From Lingula anatina (lineage: Eukaryota > Brachiopoda > Lingulata > Lingulida > Lingulidae): a DNA stretch of 64,000 nucleotides. The notes beneath the pieces are model-generated. The model was not told the origin of the DNA. It saw only the letters and a list, made by a program, of their open reading frames with translations, and made no database searches. The DNA is taken from positions 1,007,789 to 1,071,788 of the forward strand of contig NW_019775414.1 of NCBI RefSeq assembly GCF_001039355.2, read 5' to 3'. Both the position numbers and the translations under genes were made by a program. Positions within the stretch are counted from its first letter, which is position 1. Each line of letters begins with the position of its first letter. Below are positions 22,301-34,373 of the stretch, piece by piece.

Positions 22301-25300
22301 GACATGTATCTACCAATCCCAATCAAAGACAGAAGGGCAATAAACTTACCTTAGGTCACAGCTAGGTCACAAGTACAACGGTTTTTTTTTCTTCAGGCGC
22401 GGTGCGAATAAAATATGGGAGAGAAAAAACTTTGGTGATAGTGTACGAGGATTATTCCTGGAACGATTTCAAGTCATTATTTTGTCTGACACAAGGTACG
22501 AAATAGAACTTGTCTGTTAACTTGTAATTTTAGATGTTGTTTCCGTGAAAATCATGTTTATTGTTTTCGTTTCATCTTTGTGTTAATTAATGTAATCTTT
22601 TCATTTTAAGGTTTATTTGAGGATCAAGAAACTTTTCTTCCACAAGATAAAAACGTGTTTCTCTTGGCCAGTGGTACCAATTTCTATAAACCCTGTCTGC
22701 CGCCGAATTACGTGGACTTGGCTGTATCCTGCATTGCTATGCATTGGTTGAGCAAAAGGTAAGTGTGTTTATGACCAAAAACCATTATGGGATGCCATAT
22801 TACAAATGCGTATAAAAACAACGACATTACGTTGTAATATAATGCAAAGTATTAAATGTTATCAATATTTTCTATACTATGTTGATATTAATTGTTCATT
22901 GCTTCATTACATTACAGGCCTTGCAATCTTGAATTGGATATACTTGGTCAAGGTGACAAAGTCAGTTATGAAGAGCTAGATGCATATAAAAGACAGGCCG
23001 CTGAGGACTGGGAGACAATTCTCATAAACCGGGCTACAGAACTAAAAATAGGTACCTAATAACCAAGTACTAAAATTGAATTTTTTAAAATTAATTATTA
23101 AATTTTTCCTCTGTTTATTTTTGTTCCACTATTTGTACAACCAAATAGAGCAACGTACCTGAAGCTGAAAAATTGAAACACTACCCAATGAAATGTTAAT
23201 TCACACTTAAAATCATTTGATAAATAGTACAGAAATATTACAACGTTTAGGTGACATGTGAAGTTCTGAGTTTTGAAATTTTAATAACGCATTGTGTCGG
23301 CTCGCAGGGATGGGTTCGAGAGGTAATTGGCGAGTAGATTTTTTAAGGTGGGAAATTAAATTTGCTGCAGAAATGCCGTAAAGAATACACTAAGTTTATT
23401 GGGCATTTAAACTTCTTTCCACTCACTCTTGTTTTATTTGATATTATATCTAAGGTGCCCACATCATCATAGTTTCTTTGGCTACAAAAGAAGGAATGTT
23501 CTCCATCAGTACAGGGCATTACAAAGTTAAAGTCATCCCGTACCTAAGGGACTTATGGCTGTCATTTGTAGCAGCGAGGCGGATAACCAAGGTAAGTTTT
23601 TTATTTTAAATTTTAATCGGACCAAGCTTAGTTTATGCATGAACAGGGGCGGATCCAGGATTATTTTAAGAAAGCGGGGTGGGGGTGGGGGGTGGGGGGC
23701 GGAAGCGAAGCCGACCCCCACCCCGCTTTCTTAAAATAATCCTGGATCCAATTCCTTTCCAAAATATAATCGATATGTTATGTTACTAAGTGTAAATCTA
23801 GTTGTGAATTTTTTGCAGGAAGAATTTGTGAATACAAACATGGCATTTTACAGTCGTTCCGAAGAGGAATTCAAAGCACCATTTTTGTATGAAAACTCCA
23901 AAGTTTTGGAGGCGGGATTAGAGTTTGTATCGATCGAGATAAAGGAAACCTACTTTGACTCCAATTTGAAGTCGGAGACAGATGAATCCTCAGGTAGGGA
24001 TACCCCGGTTGGCGGCTCTTTAAAATTAAATGATGTCGAATTTTTAGGTAAGGAGCATACATGTATACTACATTGGAAGTCTGAGGAAAATATTTGGATA
24101 AATAAGATGTATTTAGACATAGAAAAAGATGATAGATATAAGTTAAAAACTAGAAGATACTACATTATATCTTAAGCCAGTATGGTGTTTCAAACTCTAT
24201 TATGCCGATCATTTTTTTATTTTCTATTTTTTTTTTTTTTTTTTTTTTTTTGTTCTAAGGTCTATACTCATTCACTTTTAATAAAGCAATCGTTAATGTT
24301 AATATTTGAAGGGCAAAGCCAATTCTTTTCTGTATGACATACATACAGACTTGACATTTAACAAGGATTTTTTCGAATTATTTTTCTTTGGTTTTCCCTA
24401 CTTTTCCCACTTATAAATAACAACAAGGATTTAAATCGTGTTTTATGACACTCAGTAATCTATTCAGTATATATGTGACATATATAGTAACCATCTAAAA
24501 CTCAAAGGTTCTCATAGGGTCTAGAAAAATGCTCTCTGATGGCACTCTCCCCATCATTATGAAGGGAATGAGTTGCCAGTGTTTAGTTGTCACAGCAAAA
24601 CCGTTATTTAGTAAGCCCATGTGACGACTAAGGCTTATATTGATTTTGTAGGCTTATAATAGTTTTTACTCACATTTTATGAAACAAATAATATATAAAA
24701 TATATTCTGCACCCGAAAATAATAAGAAACGATGTATCACACGCTTATGAAGGTGCAATAGTTTCAAAATTGGTGAATTATGCCTAATTTCAAAATGGTG
24801 TTTGGAGGCCATCTTGATTTTTGAGGGGCAAAAGGGCCACCAATTGCCTCCATATTGCCCAAAATGAGTTTTCTTGTCCATGATTTAGTCAGGTATGGAT
24901 GGTTAACAGCAACAAATTTTACTTATATATATTTGAATAGGGGTTCAATATCCATGGTTTTGCAGCTTTCACAGACATTTATCTTGGAAGTCACTTAAAA
25001 AACACTCTTTATCCCTTCAAATCACCTTCTATCATTAAAACAATATTAAAAAACTTTTAAATCCCCAAAAATAGGAATAGATATTTTACACGTAAATGTA
25101 GGTCAAACGATTAAAAAATCATAAAAAAATTCGTCCATTTTCAAAATGGAGGATGGCGGCCATCTTGGATTTAAGGCTCACAGAATGACCACGAATTGTT
25201 TCCATGATGTCAAAAAGGGGTTCCTTGTCACTAATTTATTCAGGTATTATAATCTACACGTTTCATATGCAAAAAGGGATAAAAATATTATATTTTAGTA

Positions 25301-25786
25301 CCTAATTAGCATAATTTATGTTAATTTTGCTCATTTTTCTAACCATGAATTTCATATGAGATAACTTTTTTTTAGCAAAAACTTTATCCCTAGGCATACC
25401 TCTTAAACTGAAATATTCCATTTTAATGTCAAGTCTGTATTAAACAAAATACTGAAGCAGAAAATTTATTTTAGTGGAGAATAGTTTTCGTTTAATCTAT
25501 TTTAGTCACAGATGATGAACAACTTAGTGTGGCCCGCAAAGCAAGAAGGTATGTTAACGTGTTCCGAGCATGGGCCGAAGCCGTCTTCATGTCCGGGCTG
25601 AATGGATGCCGATCAGAAAAGGAAAAGGTAGCCATTGTGAACGCTTTATTTGGCCAGTTTGAAGAGGATGTTACTCGCAATCCACAGGATTTCGGTTATG
25701 ACATGATTGTTGCATATATAGATATTGTCAAATCAAAACCAATAAATGGGGCAAACAGTGAGGAGACCAACTGCATTGTTACATAA
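19375..25786 (+). CDS. SABATH-type methyltransferase copy C, intact
   Basis: The only copy that reads open throughout. Exons: 19375-19405 (ATG, MDLHGDPYAT), 19979-20122, 21877-21975, 22397-22495, 22611-22758, 22918-23051, 23455-23591, 23819-23993 and 25512-25786 (stop TAA). They total 1242 nt, giving 413 aa (plant SABATH enzymes are about 350-390). Motifs: YHGSHFWSENAVNYE near the N-terminus, VCDYGAGDGGTSMK (SAM binding), EDYSWNDFKSLF, SGTNFYKPCLPPNY followed by CIAMHWLSKR (substrate-pocket Trp retained), EDWETIL, GAHIIIV, and NVFRAWAEAVF with DFGYDMIVAYIDI in the C-terminal cap. The protein should be cytosolic; no signal peptide is visible. The last exon is longer than in A and B, ending in an Asn/Glu-rich tail. 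The substrate (a small carboxylic acid by family analogy) cannot be read from sequence. Confidence 0.85.
19788..19931. repeat. 31-bp perfect inverted repeat around a Penelope-like tail
   Basis: Arms 19788-19818 and 19901-19931 are exact reverse complements. On the minus strand the 82-base interior contains gtcagtctgatgaaggcc, the kind of sequence found just after the ORF of Penelope-like elements. A similar tract lies beside the GIY-YIG fragment near 44320-44370. It sits in intron 1 of copy C. Confidence 0.7.
20470..21475 (-). mobile_element. Degenerate Tc1/mariner-like element in copy C
   Basis: On the minus strand, from Met at 21475, MVKVRELTYENIKEIASL is the N-terminal HTH region. Further on, MVWGHIGLWEIDELVLINEN at about 20774-20715 matches the central block of Tc1 transposases (VMVWGCFS…), and QEDNAS..H at about 20625 is the block with the second catalytic Asp (QQDNAPxH). 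Several frameshifts are present and a MITE interrupts it (21064-21235). Not functional. Confidence 0.7.
21064..21235. mobile_element. MITE, CCGGTGTGACAG family, copy 3, nested in Tc1 remnant
   Basis: Starts ccggtgtgagaggagtggta and ends tttcattcctgtcacaccgg, about 172 bp. Its ends match copy 2 at 15616-15808. Confidence 0.75.
23651..23749. mobile_element. 36-bp perfect hairpin, fold-back element of the GGCGGATCCAGG family
   Basis: Arms 23651-23686 and 23714-23749 are exact complements, with a G-rich 27-base loop. The outer end ggcggatccagg recurs at the ends of the elements at 48723, 51950 and 61892. It lies in the intron between exons 23455-23591 and 23819-23993 of copy C. Confidence 0.85.
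24227..24251. repeat. Poly(T) tract
   Basis: About 25 uninterrupted T in the last intron of copy C. Confidence 0.9.
24793..25242. repeat. Two diverged copies of a ~100-bp repeat
   Basis: 24793-24893 and 25142-25242 share the order aaaatgg, ggccatcttg, gaccac/ggccac, aattg..tccat, and end in ttagtcagg or ttattcagg. The core is the self-complementary-looking atggcggccatcttgg. In the last intron of copy C. Confidence 0.55.
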
Positions 25787-26192
25787 TGTTTATGTGCAGT
25801 TTATATAGCATGTGTGCGCTTAGCTTGAGATGCATACACTGCGTAAACGACATGTCATGAGACATGCCCGTACGTTGAATGAATTAATGGGTATTTGGGT
25901 CTGGAAAAAAGAAGATCAATAACCTCAGTAATACATGTATGTTAACGCAAAGGATAGGCCAGTATTATGTAGTTATACATTTGAAATACCTCGTACATCT
26001 ACTTTATATATAGAAAGTAACATTTAAAATTAAAACAGTTTTTTCAGAAAGTACCGTTTTTTTATATTGTCAATTTTGTCTTAATACTTCCCCTTAGAAT
26101 GTTGATGAATTTCAGGAAATGTTAGATAGACAATTTAATAGGTTACTAACAATACAGCATTTATTTCGTGCAAACGTTGAGGCACAAAGATT

Positions 26193-26198
26193 AATAAA
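26193..26198 (+). terminator. Candidate poly(A) signal of copy C
   Basis: AATAAA about 410 bases after the stop, in a position comparable to that of copy B. Confidence 0.5.
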
Positions 26199-29100
26199 AT
26201 TATTTGATATGATATTTTATTATATATTACAATAGCTGACTGTAACATTTACCTTTCGTTTACAGATGTGCCGAACACCTGTTTAAGTGCACTATGGCTT
26301 ACATTGAGTCGTTTTGGTTCAACAAATGCGTAACACATTCATGTCAATCAAAATGATTTTCGATTCTTATATTTCAATTGGCTGAATAAATTCTTAACTA
26401 ATCTTATCTTAAACACCTAGGTAAATGTGTGGCGATGATTTCTTTTTTTTACAAGACTACGGTTACGCCTTCAATCTGACTTATGAATGTAGCTACAAAG
26501 TACAGAGTGACCCCCCCCCCCCAAACAAATAAAGAAAAGAAGAACCCAAAGCTTCCTAGCCTGTTGTGATTTCCCCCAGATTTTAATCTGTGAGAATATC
26601 ACAAGGAAACAAAACAATCCTGAAACAATTGGTAAACTGAAGGCTGCAATAACAGCAAAAAGCAGGCAAATCGCCAAGTAGGAATGTGTTCGAGTGTTCG
26701 TTAACTTTTACGTGACGTATGCATGGAGGCCAATTGGGGCACATTTTTTAAAAGAACGTGATTCTTTTCTCAAAACGATCATGTGTGCAGCTAGTGTACA
26801 GATTTTGCTCTAATAAAGGCTTTGTATTTAGAAAATTGAAAAGAAGTGCTGCTTAACGTTGAATCTTTTGTACATGTAATCATTTACCTCGGCTCTTTAT
26901 TTCATCAGTAAACGAATCACTGACCAACCTTATGGCGGTTTTCTCCACCATCAGGCCTTATAAACGGATTAGGTGTTAACTAAAACCACCCGCAGATCTT
27001 TTAGCACTAACTAAATGACAGGTGACCGCAAGCAGATATGATGTCCGTACAGTTTGTAGATAACATGTTCTGGTGGTGTTATTTTCATAAATAACTTTTA
27101 TTTTATATGTATATATATGCCAGTTCGAATTGCATTACTATTGCCATTTCTGTGGCGTTGAAGATAACGCACACACACACACACAGTAAAACAATCTGCT
27201 AAGGTACCGATTGCAGCAGAGAAGATCATTTCTGTTTCCTTCCAGATGGCGCTATAGGACGGTTTGGTTTGTCAACCTTGGCAAAAACTGTTCAGATTGC
27301 AGCATGCAGTTGACCATATAAGGATATGGCCAAGTGACCTACATAATGCCATTTTACTTTGGGGTGTGTAAGGTTCTAAAGCTTAAATTAATCAATTTAA
27401 TCTGCTGTATTTTGAAATATGCGGGAAACAAAATCTTCCTAAGCATTAATATTTTAGTCCATTGTTAATCAAATTTTGTCTGTTTAATTATGGTAATTAA
27501 TGAAGAGATACAGCGGTCACCTACATCTTCCTGCCTCCTACCCCGATGGATCATTTGAAATCTGAACTCCTAGAAGAGATGTCACTTCTCCTTCAGTTTT
27601 GAGTGACCAGGGTGTAGATGCCAGGCGGTCGGGATACTAAGTTTATGGATATTTCAGTTTTAACGGATTCAACGGAACGTTCTCGACGATGGTTTTAGGT
27701 ATTTGTCGGAAACTTGATGCATTTTAAAAATGGGTTTGATGCCTGCATGTTGAACACTGTGTTTTGTCATCCACCAATATTTTCCCTACTTGATATTGTT
27801 TGTCCTCCATGCCTCCTTTATTTCGTCGCCTACTTCGTGACAGTGAAAATTGCACTTGTGCCTCGTGTTAACTACACAAAATTTTAACTACATCGGTAGA
27901 ATTACTAATGGCAGTAAAGTTTTACATGCGAGATAGTCAAGATGGGGAAATTATGTGGAATGGCTCTTTGAAAATTTTGGATGTTGAAATTTAGTGAGTA
28001 ATTATATCTCATAATTATAGTACAGCAAAATAGTCATCATTTCAAATTAAAGTACAGGATAAAGGTTTAGTGATATACTCCCGTTTGTAATTTTGGTATG
28101 ATTTCACAAGTAATGCCATAATATGTAATATTTTGATCCATTGAGGTATGTGACCTAGTTCATAGTTACACTTCTTTCTGCGTGACTCATAATGAAAGCA
28201 GTCATTTTCAAGGCATAGGGGGCGCATTGCTAGAGGGTAATTTTGGTATTTCTCATTATTGTCTTCCAAAACAACTTACCATGATTTTTTACCTCTAAAT
28301 TTTGTTTAAAAAAATTTGTAAAAAATAATAAAAAAGCAGCATATTTAACACTGCATAGTCATTAGTAACAAAACTTGTTATATATAATTTCACCAAAGAA
28401 TAAAACCGTCCCTTATGTCTTTAAACATGATTTGCTATTATTATAAGTCTGAGTCTGCCTCCGAGACGTTTGTAAAACTTTTTGCGGCATTCTTCAGCAA
28501 GGCAGCAAGTTGTGACTTGACGTTTATTTCAATGCAAATATAATGCTCAAAAATATGGAAAACTTTTTCTAGTCCAGGAAAACTCGCAAATGAAGCTCAA
28601 TTTGACCTTTTCATCAAAAGACGAAAAAAAGCTACCTTGCAAACTCTGTTCTTGTAATTTTGCACATTTGGTGATTTATGTTACTTATAATTTTTCATGT
28701 CCTGTAAAATGCTCAAAAGAGAAATAAATTATTTTGAAGCTGTTTTAAGTTATTGATCTTACAAATAATACGTGGTCTACTTGGTCCATTTTTTTATTGT
28801 GTAATGCTAAGTTGAGAAAATTCTATCAAAAGACTAGAAAATTTCATATTTTTATCTTCTTTGATAAACCAAAAGAAATCTGTAAATTTCTGCAATTTTA
28901 GGTTTACCTTGTCCAAAAGCTGTTTTAGAAACTACTATCTGAAAAACCCGTTTTTGGTTCCAAATTACTGTAATTCGATGACCACGTGTGAAATTCTAAA
29001 GACTTTATCTCCATAGCAGGGGTAGCTCAAATCTAGTTCCTTAAAATTCGTATCTGTATAATCTTTTGAAGCTTGAAAACTTGCTGTCTTGTTGAGTGAA

Positions 29101-30481
29101 AAGTGTCATTTTTACGGACCACAATAAATCATTTTGTTTGAGTAATGAAGTATATAAAGTTCACACATTTTAGACTCAATTTGCGAAAATTACATGTAGT
29201 TGCAAACTGATTTGGCTGATCCAAGTCTACCTGTGAAACTGTGCATAAAAGGAACATGGATTTTAAACGATTTTGTTATCTTAATTTGTTCATCTGGATT
29301 GTAATCTTGATGTTACTGATTTTTAAAAATTATGGTGAATAGTATATGAATTTTTTTTTGTAATTATTTGTCAATTATCACTTGCATTTGTGGCATTACT
29401 TTGTTGAACAGATTGAACTTTTGCATAAAAATAAAGGGAACAGTCATGTGATCCAAAGTTTCCCATTTTCAAAACTCTGCTGCTTTTTAACAATTCTATC
29501 TCGGCAGTATTTTCAGTATATCCACGGAAGATGCAGAAATAATGTTTATGTTCTCGCACGAGAACATTATTTATGTTCAGAAAGATGCAAACCATTTGTA
29601 ACAAATTTTTGGACTTAAAAATAAATGCAAGGTGGTGTAAGTAATATCATGATTTGTCCCTCCATTTTGCCTAGGTCATATGATTACGCATGTTGCAATT
29701 GCTAAAATGCTTTTTTTAATAATCAGTGTCTTTAGGGGATTGTTTTTTCACATTTCCCATTGAAATGTATCTTTTGTAATGTATTTGAACGTATCAGTTG
29801 CTGTTAAATGTTGAATTTTATTTCACAAACGGCTTGTGACAATTTTTTTGCAAAATATAGTAAAAATTGTTTTTTCCTTCCAAGCAATAAATGTCGGAAT
29901 TTTATGTAGTATTTAGTGTAGAAAATGCCATATCCTGTGACTTTTAAAATTATATGATATCAGAGTGAGTTTCATTCGATTTCTTTCCTGCGGTAGTGTA
30001 AGGTGAGACAGCTTTGTCGTTTTCTGAAACACGATATTAGAACACTTGATTGTCACTTTTTATCTCAAATAATTTGTTTAATTTTATAATAAGATCAAAC
30101 ATTAAGTCAAGTAGTTCATTAGTTAGTTTATTTATTGAATCAAACTTGTGCGAGTCTTAAATTAATGCAGATATCAATATTTTTGTTTTACATATCTGAA
30201 TGTTCAATACTTATTGTGTTAAAATATTTTTTAAAAATCTTAAACAAGTAGATGTTTGAAAAAATTGAGAATACATCAGTGGCAGTTTATTTTGGTCCAA
30301 ATAAAATACTTTACAATTGTATGCAAAATGACTTAGTGTTTTCATTGGCTCGGCGGAACTCTAAGGGTGGGGGCGCGATTCGGGTACTTGAATGTATTAA
30401 AATCTTTTCCAGAAGTGCTTTTAAGAATTCCCCTTAGTTACTATAAAAGGAAAGTCTACCAGGGGTGGGTGGGCGGGAACA

Positions 30482-30545
30482 CTTAGGAGAGTGGATAGCA
30501 CGCGCGACTCGGTCCCAGCAAGACTTGGGTTCAAAACCTGGCGCT
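30482..30545 (+). repeat. tRNA-like relic
   Basis: A-box-like gagagtggatagcacgcg and B-box-like gggttcaaaacc are spaced about as in a tRNA-derived SINE head. No closing acceptor stem is visible. Confidence 0.35.
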
Positions 30546-30635
30546 TCTAGGTCCCAGCAAATTACCTTTTACAAAAAAATACCAAATGAGTAATTTTAAC
30601 TGCGATAAGAGGGTCCTACGATCTGTAGAAGTTAA

Positions 30636-30705
30636 GTTGAGTCAGTGGCTCAGTAGGTAAGACGGCAGGACAGAAAGCAGGAGATGAAGGGTTCGAGTTG
30701 AACTA
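30636..30705 (+). repeat. tRNA-like relic
   Basis: cagtggctcagtaggtaaga is A-box-like and gggttcgagttga is B-box-like, spaced as in a tRNA. The acceptor and T stems do not pair convincingly. Confidence 0.35.
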
Positions 30706-32835
30706 GGGGAAAAAAGAATAACTTTTGCAAGTTTTGAACGAAGTTTATGTTTATTTATTAAGTTTATGCGTTTATTATTGTCAAAGTAAATCATTTACAG
30801 AATTAAAATTTTGACAAAAATAATGTAATATTTTGTGTTCTAAATTAATATAAATTAAAATTAAACAGAAAAGAGACAGTAAATATCTGTAAATAAAACA
30901 AGTCGAAAATTTTATGCATTTTAAATATTGTTATTAAAGACGATCCTTTAATTTATGAAACAAAATAAGTTCAAGGTCGTAACATTTGAAAGAAAGAACT
31001 GATAATAGACAAAATTAATTTTTTAAACAAAATGTACTTGGTAACTTTTTGCCAAACTTGACATAAGTGCCTTGGCTAAATCGAATTTTATCATAACATT
31101 TCCGTCAAAATTCAGAGGTTGTAGCAATTTTAAAAATGCGAATAATCTGAATATAACAATAAGATTATCCAAACCTTGGCCAAATTCAGAATAATATACA
31201 AACAAAAATGAAAAAGTAACACGATAATCAGTGTACTTGACATGACTTTTCCCATTCGCTTAAAATTAACTATGGTTTTCGGTGTTCACTGATGACACTT
31301 AGCACAAATAACACAACATGGGCATGCAGGACCGATATATAACCAAACCTGTCTTTCTCAATCACCCCTTGCTACCGAAAAAGTCCTAAAAGGCATATAA
31401 TTGATCCCAAATCCCGGGAAAAATTTAGCCAACTATAGGAAAAGTTTTCTTATCATATACGCAACAAAGATTCTACTACTGCAATTCTACTACTACCATT
31501 CTACTACTGCAATATTCAATAAATTTGTATTTCAGGTGGCAATTTTTACCCGACCCCATTGTTTAACTTTGTTTTAGAAAACGGATCTTTGATCCCCGCC
31601 CAGCACTGAAAACACCGAGAACCAGAGCTTATTCACAACCATAGTACCATATTTGAAATACTGTTAAAAGACCGTTATAGTGCATGTGGACAATTCTGCA
31701 GTAACATTTTGCCAGTTACATAATGTTATACGTTTTATTAAAAGTGTCTTTTGTTGACTTTCATCTCCTCCTCTTTTTTGGTGGAACACTCGATAAATGT
31801 CATTAAAAGTTTCCTATATGCATTTTACGTAAAGGGGCTGTAATGTCTTTCCTTCCCAGAAGTCAACATCATTTTAAATGAACAAGAGTACATTTTCAAA
31901 TTCACAGCGAGGTGTCAAGTTGCAGATTTGCCCACATACATATTTTCAGTAACAAACAGAAAACATTTTTTCTTGGAAATTAATATATGATCATTTTAAA
32001 ACAACCACTTTATTATTTTATGCAGACATTATTTCTGTTAAATGGGAACTTCAAATCTAACGTTTCAGGTTCGAAAAGGGACGGGTATCAACCCCGACCT
32101 AAAGATACACAAACTCCCCTTACAACACCATGATCACATAGAACACTGTACGACATAAAAACATACAATAACCAAAAGAAACAAACCAGAAACATACAGG
32201 GCGGACGCTTATATATATAATTAGTATGGATTTAATTTTTATGAGAATTTTCATATTAAAAAGCTCTTTTTATACGATTTTTAATTTGATATACGTGGAG
32301 CAGAATGTTACAACCAAAATTAAACATACTAAATGTCGTCCCTGCAAATTAACGAACAGACAAACGTCGGCATCGGATGCAGTCTTGGCATGGGAGGGTC
32401 TTTCAGTAGGACGCTTCTGGTATCTTCTTAAACGGTATTTAGAGTCACTGGAATTAAGGAATGAAATCGCACTTGTGAAACAATGTCTAAAGATATGAGA
32501 AAGCAGCATTTGTTCATTACAGCAATTCGTGTGGGTATACTTAGCGTTTTAATTAACAAATCGCAATTAAACTTTAAAATTATAGCCTACCAATATATAT
32601 TCTTATTGAACCTACACGCCCTGTTTTAACAATGTGCAAAGCTTGTGGTATGAGAAAGAAAAGGGTACCCAAAGGCGCTGAGGGAAAACTACAATGTAAG
32701 ATCTAGAGAAGTATCGTACACGTCAGTAAAATGTCCCTATGCTAACAATGCTACATGCAGAATTCCTGGAAAATATCGTCAATGCAAAAATAAGAAAAGC
32801 TAAAATACATCTTGTATCATCTGCACGGCACTTAC

Positions 32836-33493
32836 GAGATACTGNCTCATCGGCTCCGACTGGGTGTTTGTATGGGATGATAGGTGTATTGTCCTCAGCA
32901 TCCCAGTCAGAGTCCGATGAGTAAACTAATCTTTGGGCGCTTCTTCTGTGTGTCTGGTTTGGGGCTTCTTGCCTTGCTAGGGACATCAGTGTTTCATTGC
33001 TGGCACTTCGAATAATGTCGGCATACCTGGCTTGTCTCTGTGATAGGCTTTCGCTATGGCTGTAAAAATGCACCTGCAAGTCATTTGTAAAGTTGGTGGC
33101 TCTCTGTAGCTGCTCCCTTATGTCGGGAAATGTGCTAGAACTGCACAGGTGGATGCGTGTATTTTGGCCTGCTACTGGGGCACTCATGTTCTGTTGAAAT
33201 ATAAACATGAGGCCTAGAAAGTCACCAACCGCCTCGTCTGATCTTGGCATGTTGTCTCTTCCCAAAAATTGGGCTGTGGATTGAGGGATCCAATCATCCA
33301 CAATTAGTAGATTTGGTCCTCTCTGGCGTACCAAATCGATCATGCCGTATAAGTTTTCCGTATTCACCAAGGTGGTCATGGGGCGGTATCTGACGAGATC
33401 CGCGCCCTCAAAGTCGTTGTCTCTGTCCAGTTCTGCGTCCATATGATGTAGCATGTGCCTCAGCACAGTAGCAGCCAGAATAAGAACTTCCAT
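32836..33493 (-). CDS. Unrecognised protein, probable first coding exon
   Basis: An open frame of about 219 aa starts at the ATG at 33493 (MEVLILAATVLRHMLHHMDA) and runs to a strong donor GTAAGT after 32836. I do not recognise the family. Visible features are a hydrophobic start, the block NLLIVDDWIPQS, a Gln/Arg-rich middle and a Ser/Asp-rich acidic segment (YSSDSDWDAEDN). No zinc finger, signal peptide or transmembrane helix is clear. A single N at 32845 interrupts it, so the last codons are uncertain. The frame also stays open past the donor to 32723, but that tail looks noncoding. A TATA box lies 60-70 bases upstream. It lies downstream of the env-bearing retroelement on the same strand and could be a host gene or element-associated. 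Confidence 0.5.
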
Positions 33494-33551
33494 GATGTTG
33501 ATGTCAGATGGAATGGTATCTGCTAGAGATGAATTAACTTGGAGGAGGTTA

Positions 33552-33563
33552 GGATTTTATACC
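33552..33563 (-). promoter_or_regulatory. TATA box upstream of the unknown ORF
   Basis: The minus strand reads ggtataaaatcc, about 60-70 bases before the ATG at 33493. Position and context fit a core promoter with a short 5' UTR. No second element was confirmed. Confidence 0.5.
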
Positions 33564-34373
33564 AAAAATTCTGAGGTCAGGACAAAGGCACTTCAGAAAA
33601 TACTCTGAAGAAGCCGTGTATGGATTCTGATTATCCCGAATAGAGTTCTTTTTGGTTGATACGCAGCCGGGGGTATGTTGTCATGTGAATTAACAGGAGT
33701 GAAAGACAAAGCGTTAATAGGGAGTTCGGTTTGGGATTAAATGGGAGGCCTTCTTGAGAGAACACCTGTACACTTGTGAAGTCCAAGTTACATTTAAAAG
33801 TGCAAAGACAAAATCTTAATTAAAATGATAATGAGAGTGTGACAATAATGAGCAAGCATAGCAATCAAAGCAGGTAGCTAAACCATCTGCCGACATTACG
33901 TATTACTATTTTATCAATATCAATAAACTGGAGGTGTAACAACTTTACTAAGATATAAGGTATCATTTAGATATAAAGTGAATGAACTGGTCATTAAGTA
34001 AAATAATAACCTCAAAGTTGAACATACATTTCAACATCTGTCTCTGTGATTCACTTTGTCTCGTGCGTGTACATCTGTCATGTTACGAAATGTGCGATTA
34101 AAAATTGATAAAAGTTAACATATATATCTAAATTTTTACAAATACAATATGAATAATAACATATGTCTAACTAATTAATCTTCTCAACAAGAGAAGTCCT
34201 TAATCATTAGTCCTTAACGTTATTGTGTACATATGCATTACTTGTTGTATTTAACATAGTTCAAGACGCATATGGTTTGTTAAGTTTTCCTCAAAACTGC
34301 CCTTATATCTTTAGTAGCGATATTCTTAATCTTTTGGTCAACACAAGATCAAATATCTGAGTGTAATTGCGTT
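33564..34373. other. Region between env and the unknown ORF, where a 3' LTR would be expected
   Basis: About 800 bases downstream of env on the minus strand. I found no matching sequence on the other side of the element and no clear polypurine tract, so an LTR could not be confirmed. Confidence 0.4.

Larger units (their letters stand above)
26199..32700. other. Gene-poor AT-rich region
   Basis: About 6.5 kb with no supported gene. It contains an (AC)n tract at 27169-27186, a short ORF (27909-27992, MAVKFYMRDS…NGSLKILDVEI) resembling the intron tail of copies B and C, two tRNA-like relics, and three near copies of tctactactgcaat at 31470-31512. Confidence 0.5.

Noticed and set aside
27909-27992. 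Short ORF MAVKFYMRDS… as an independent gene
   Set aside because: Only 27 codons, and its similarity to the copy C intron tail is short; mentioned as an observation but not called as a gene.
33494-34373. 3' LTR of the Ty3/Gypsy element
   Set aside because: I compared it by eye with 41640-42700 and 50500-50911 and found no shared stretch, so no LTR pair is claimed.
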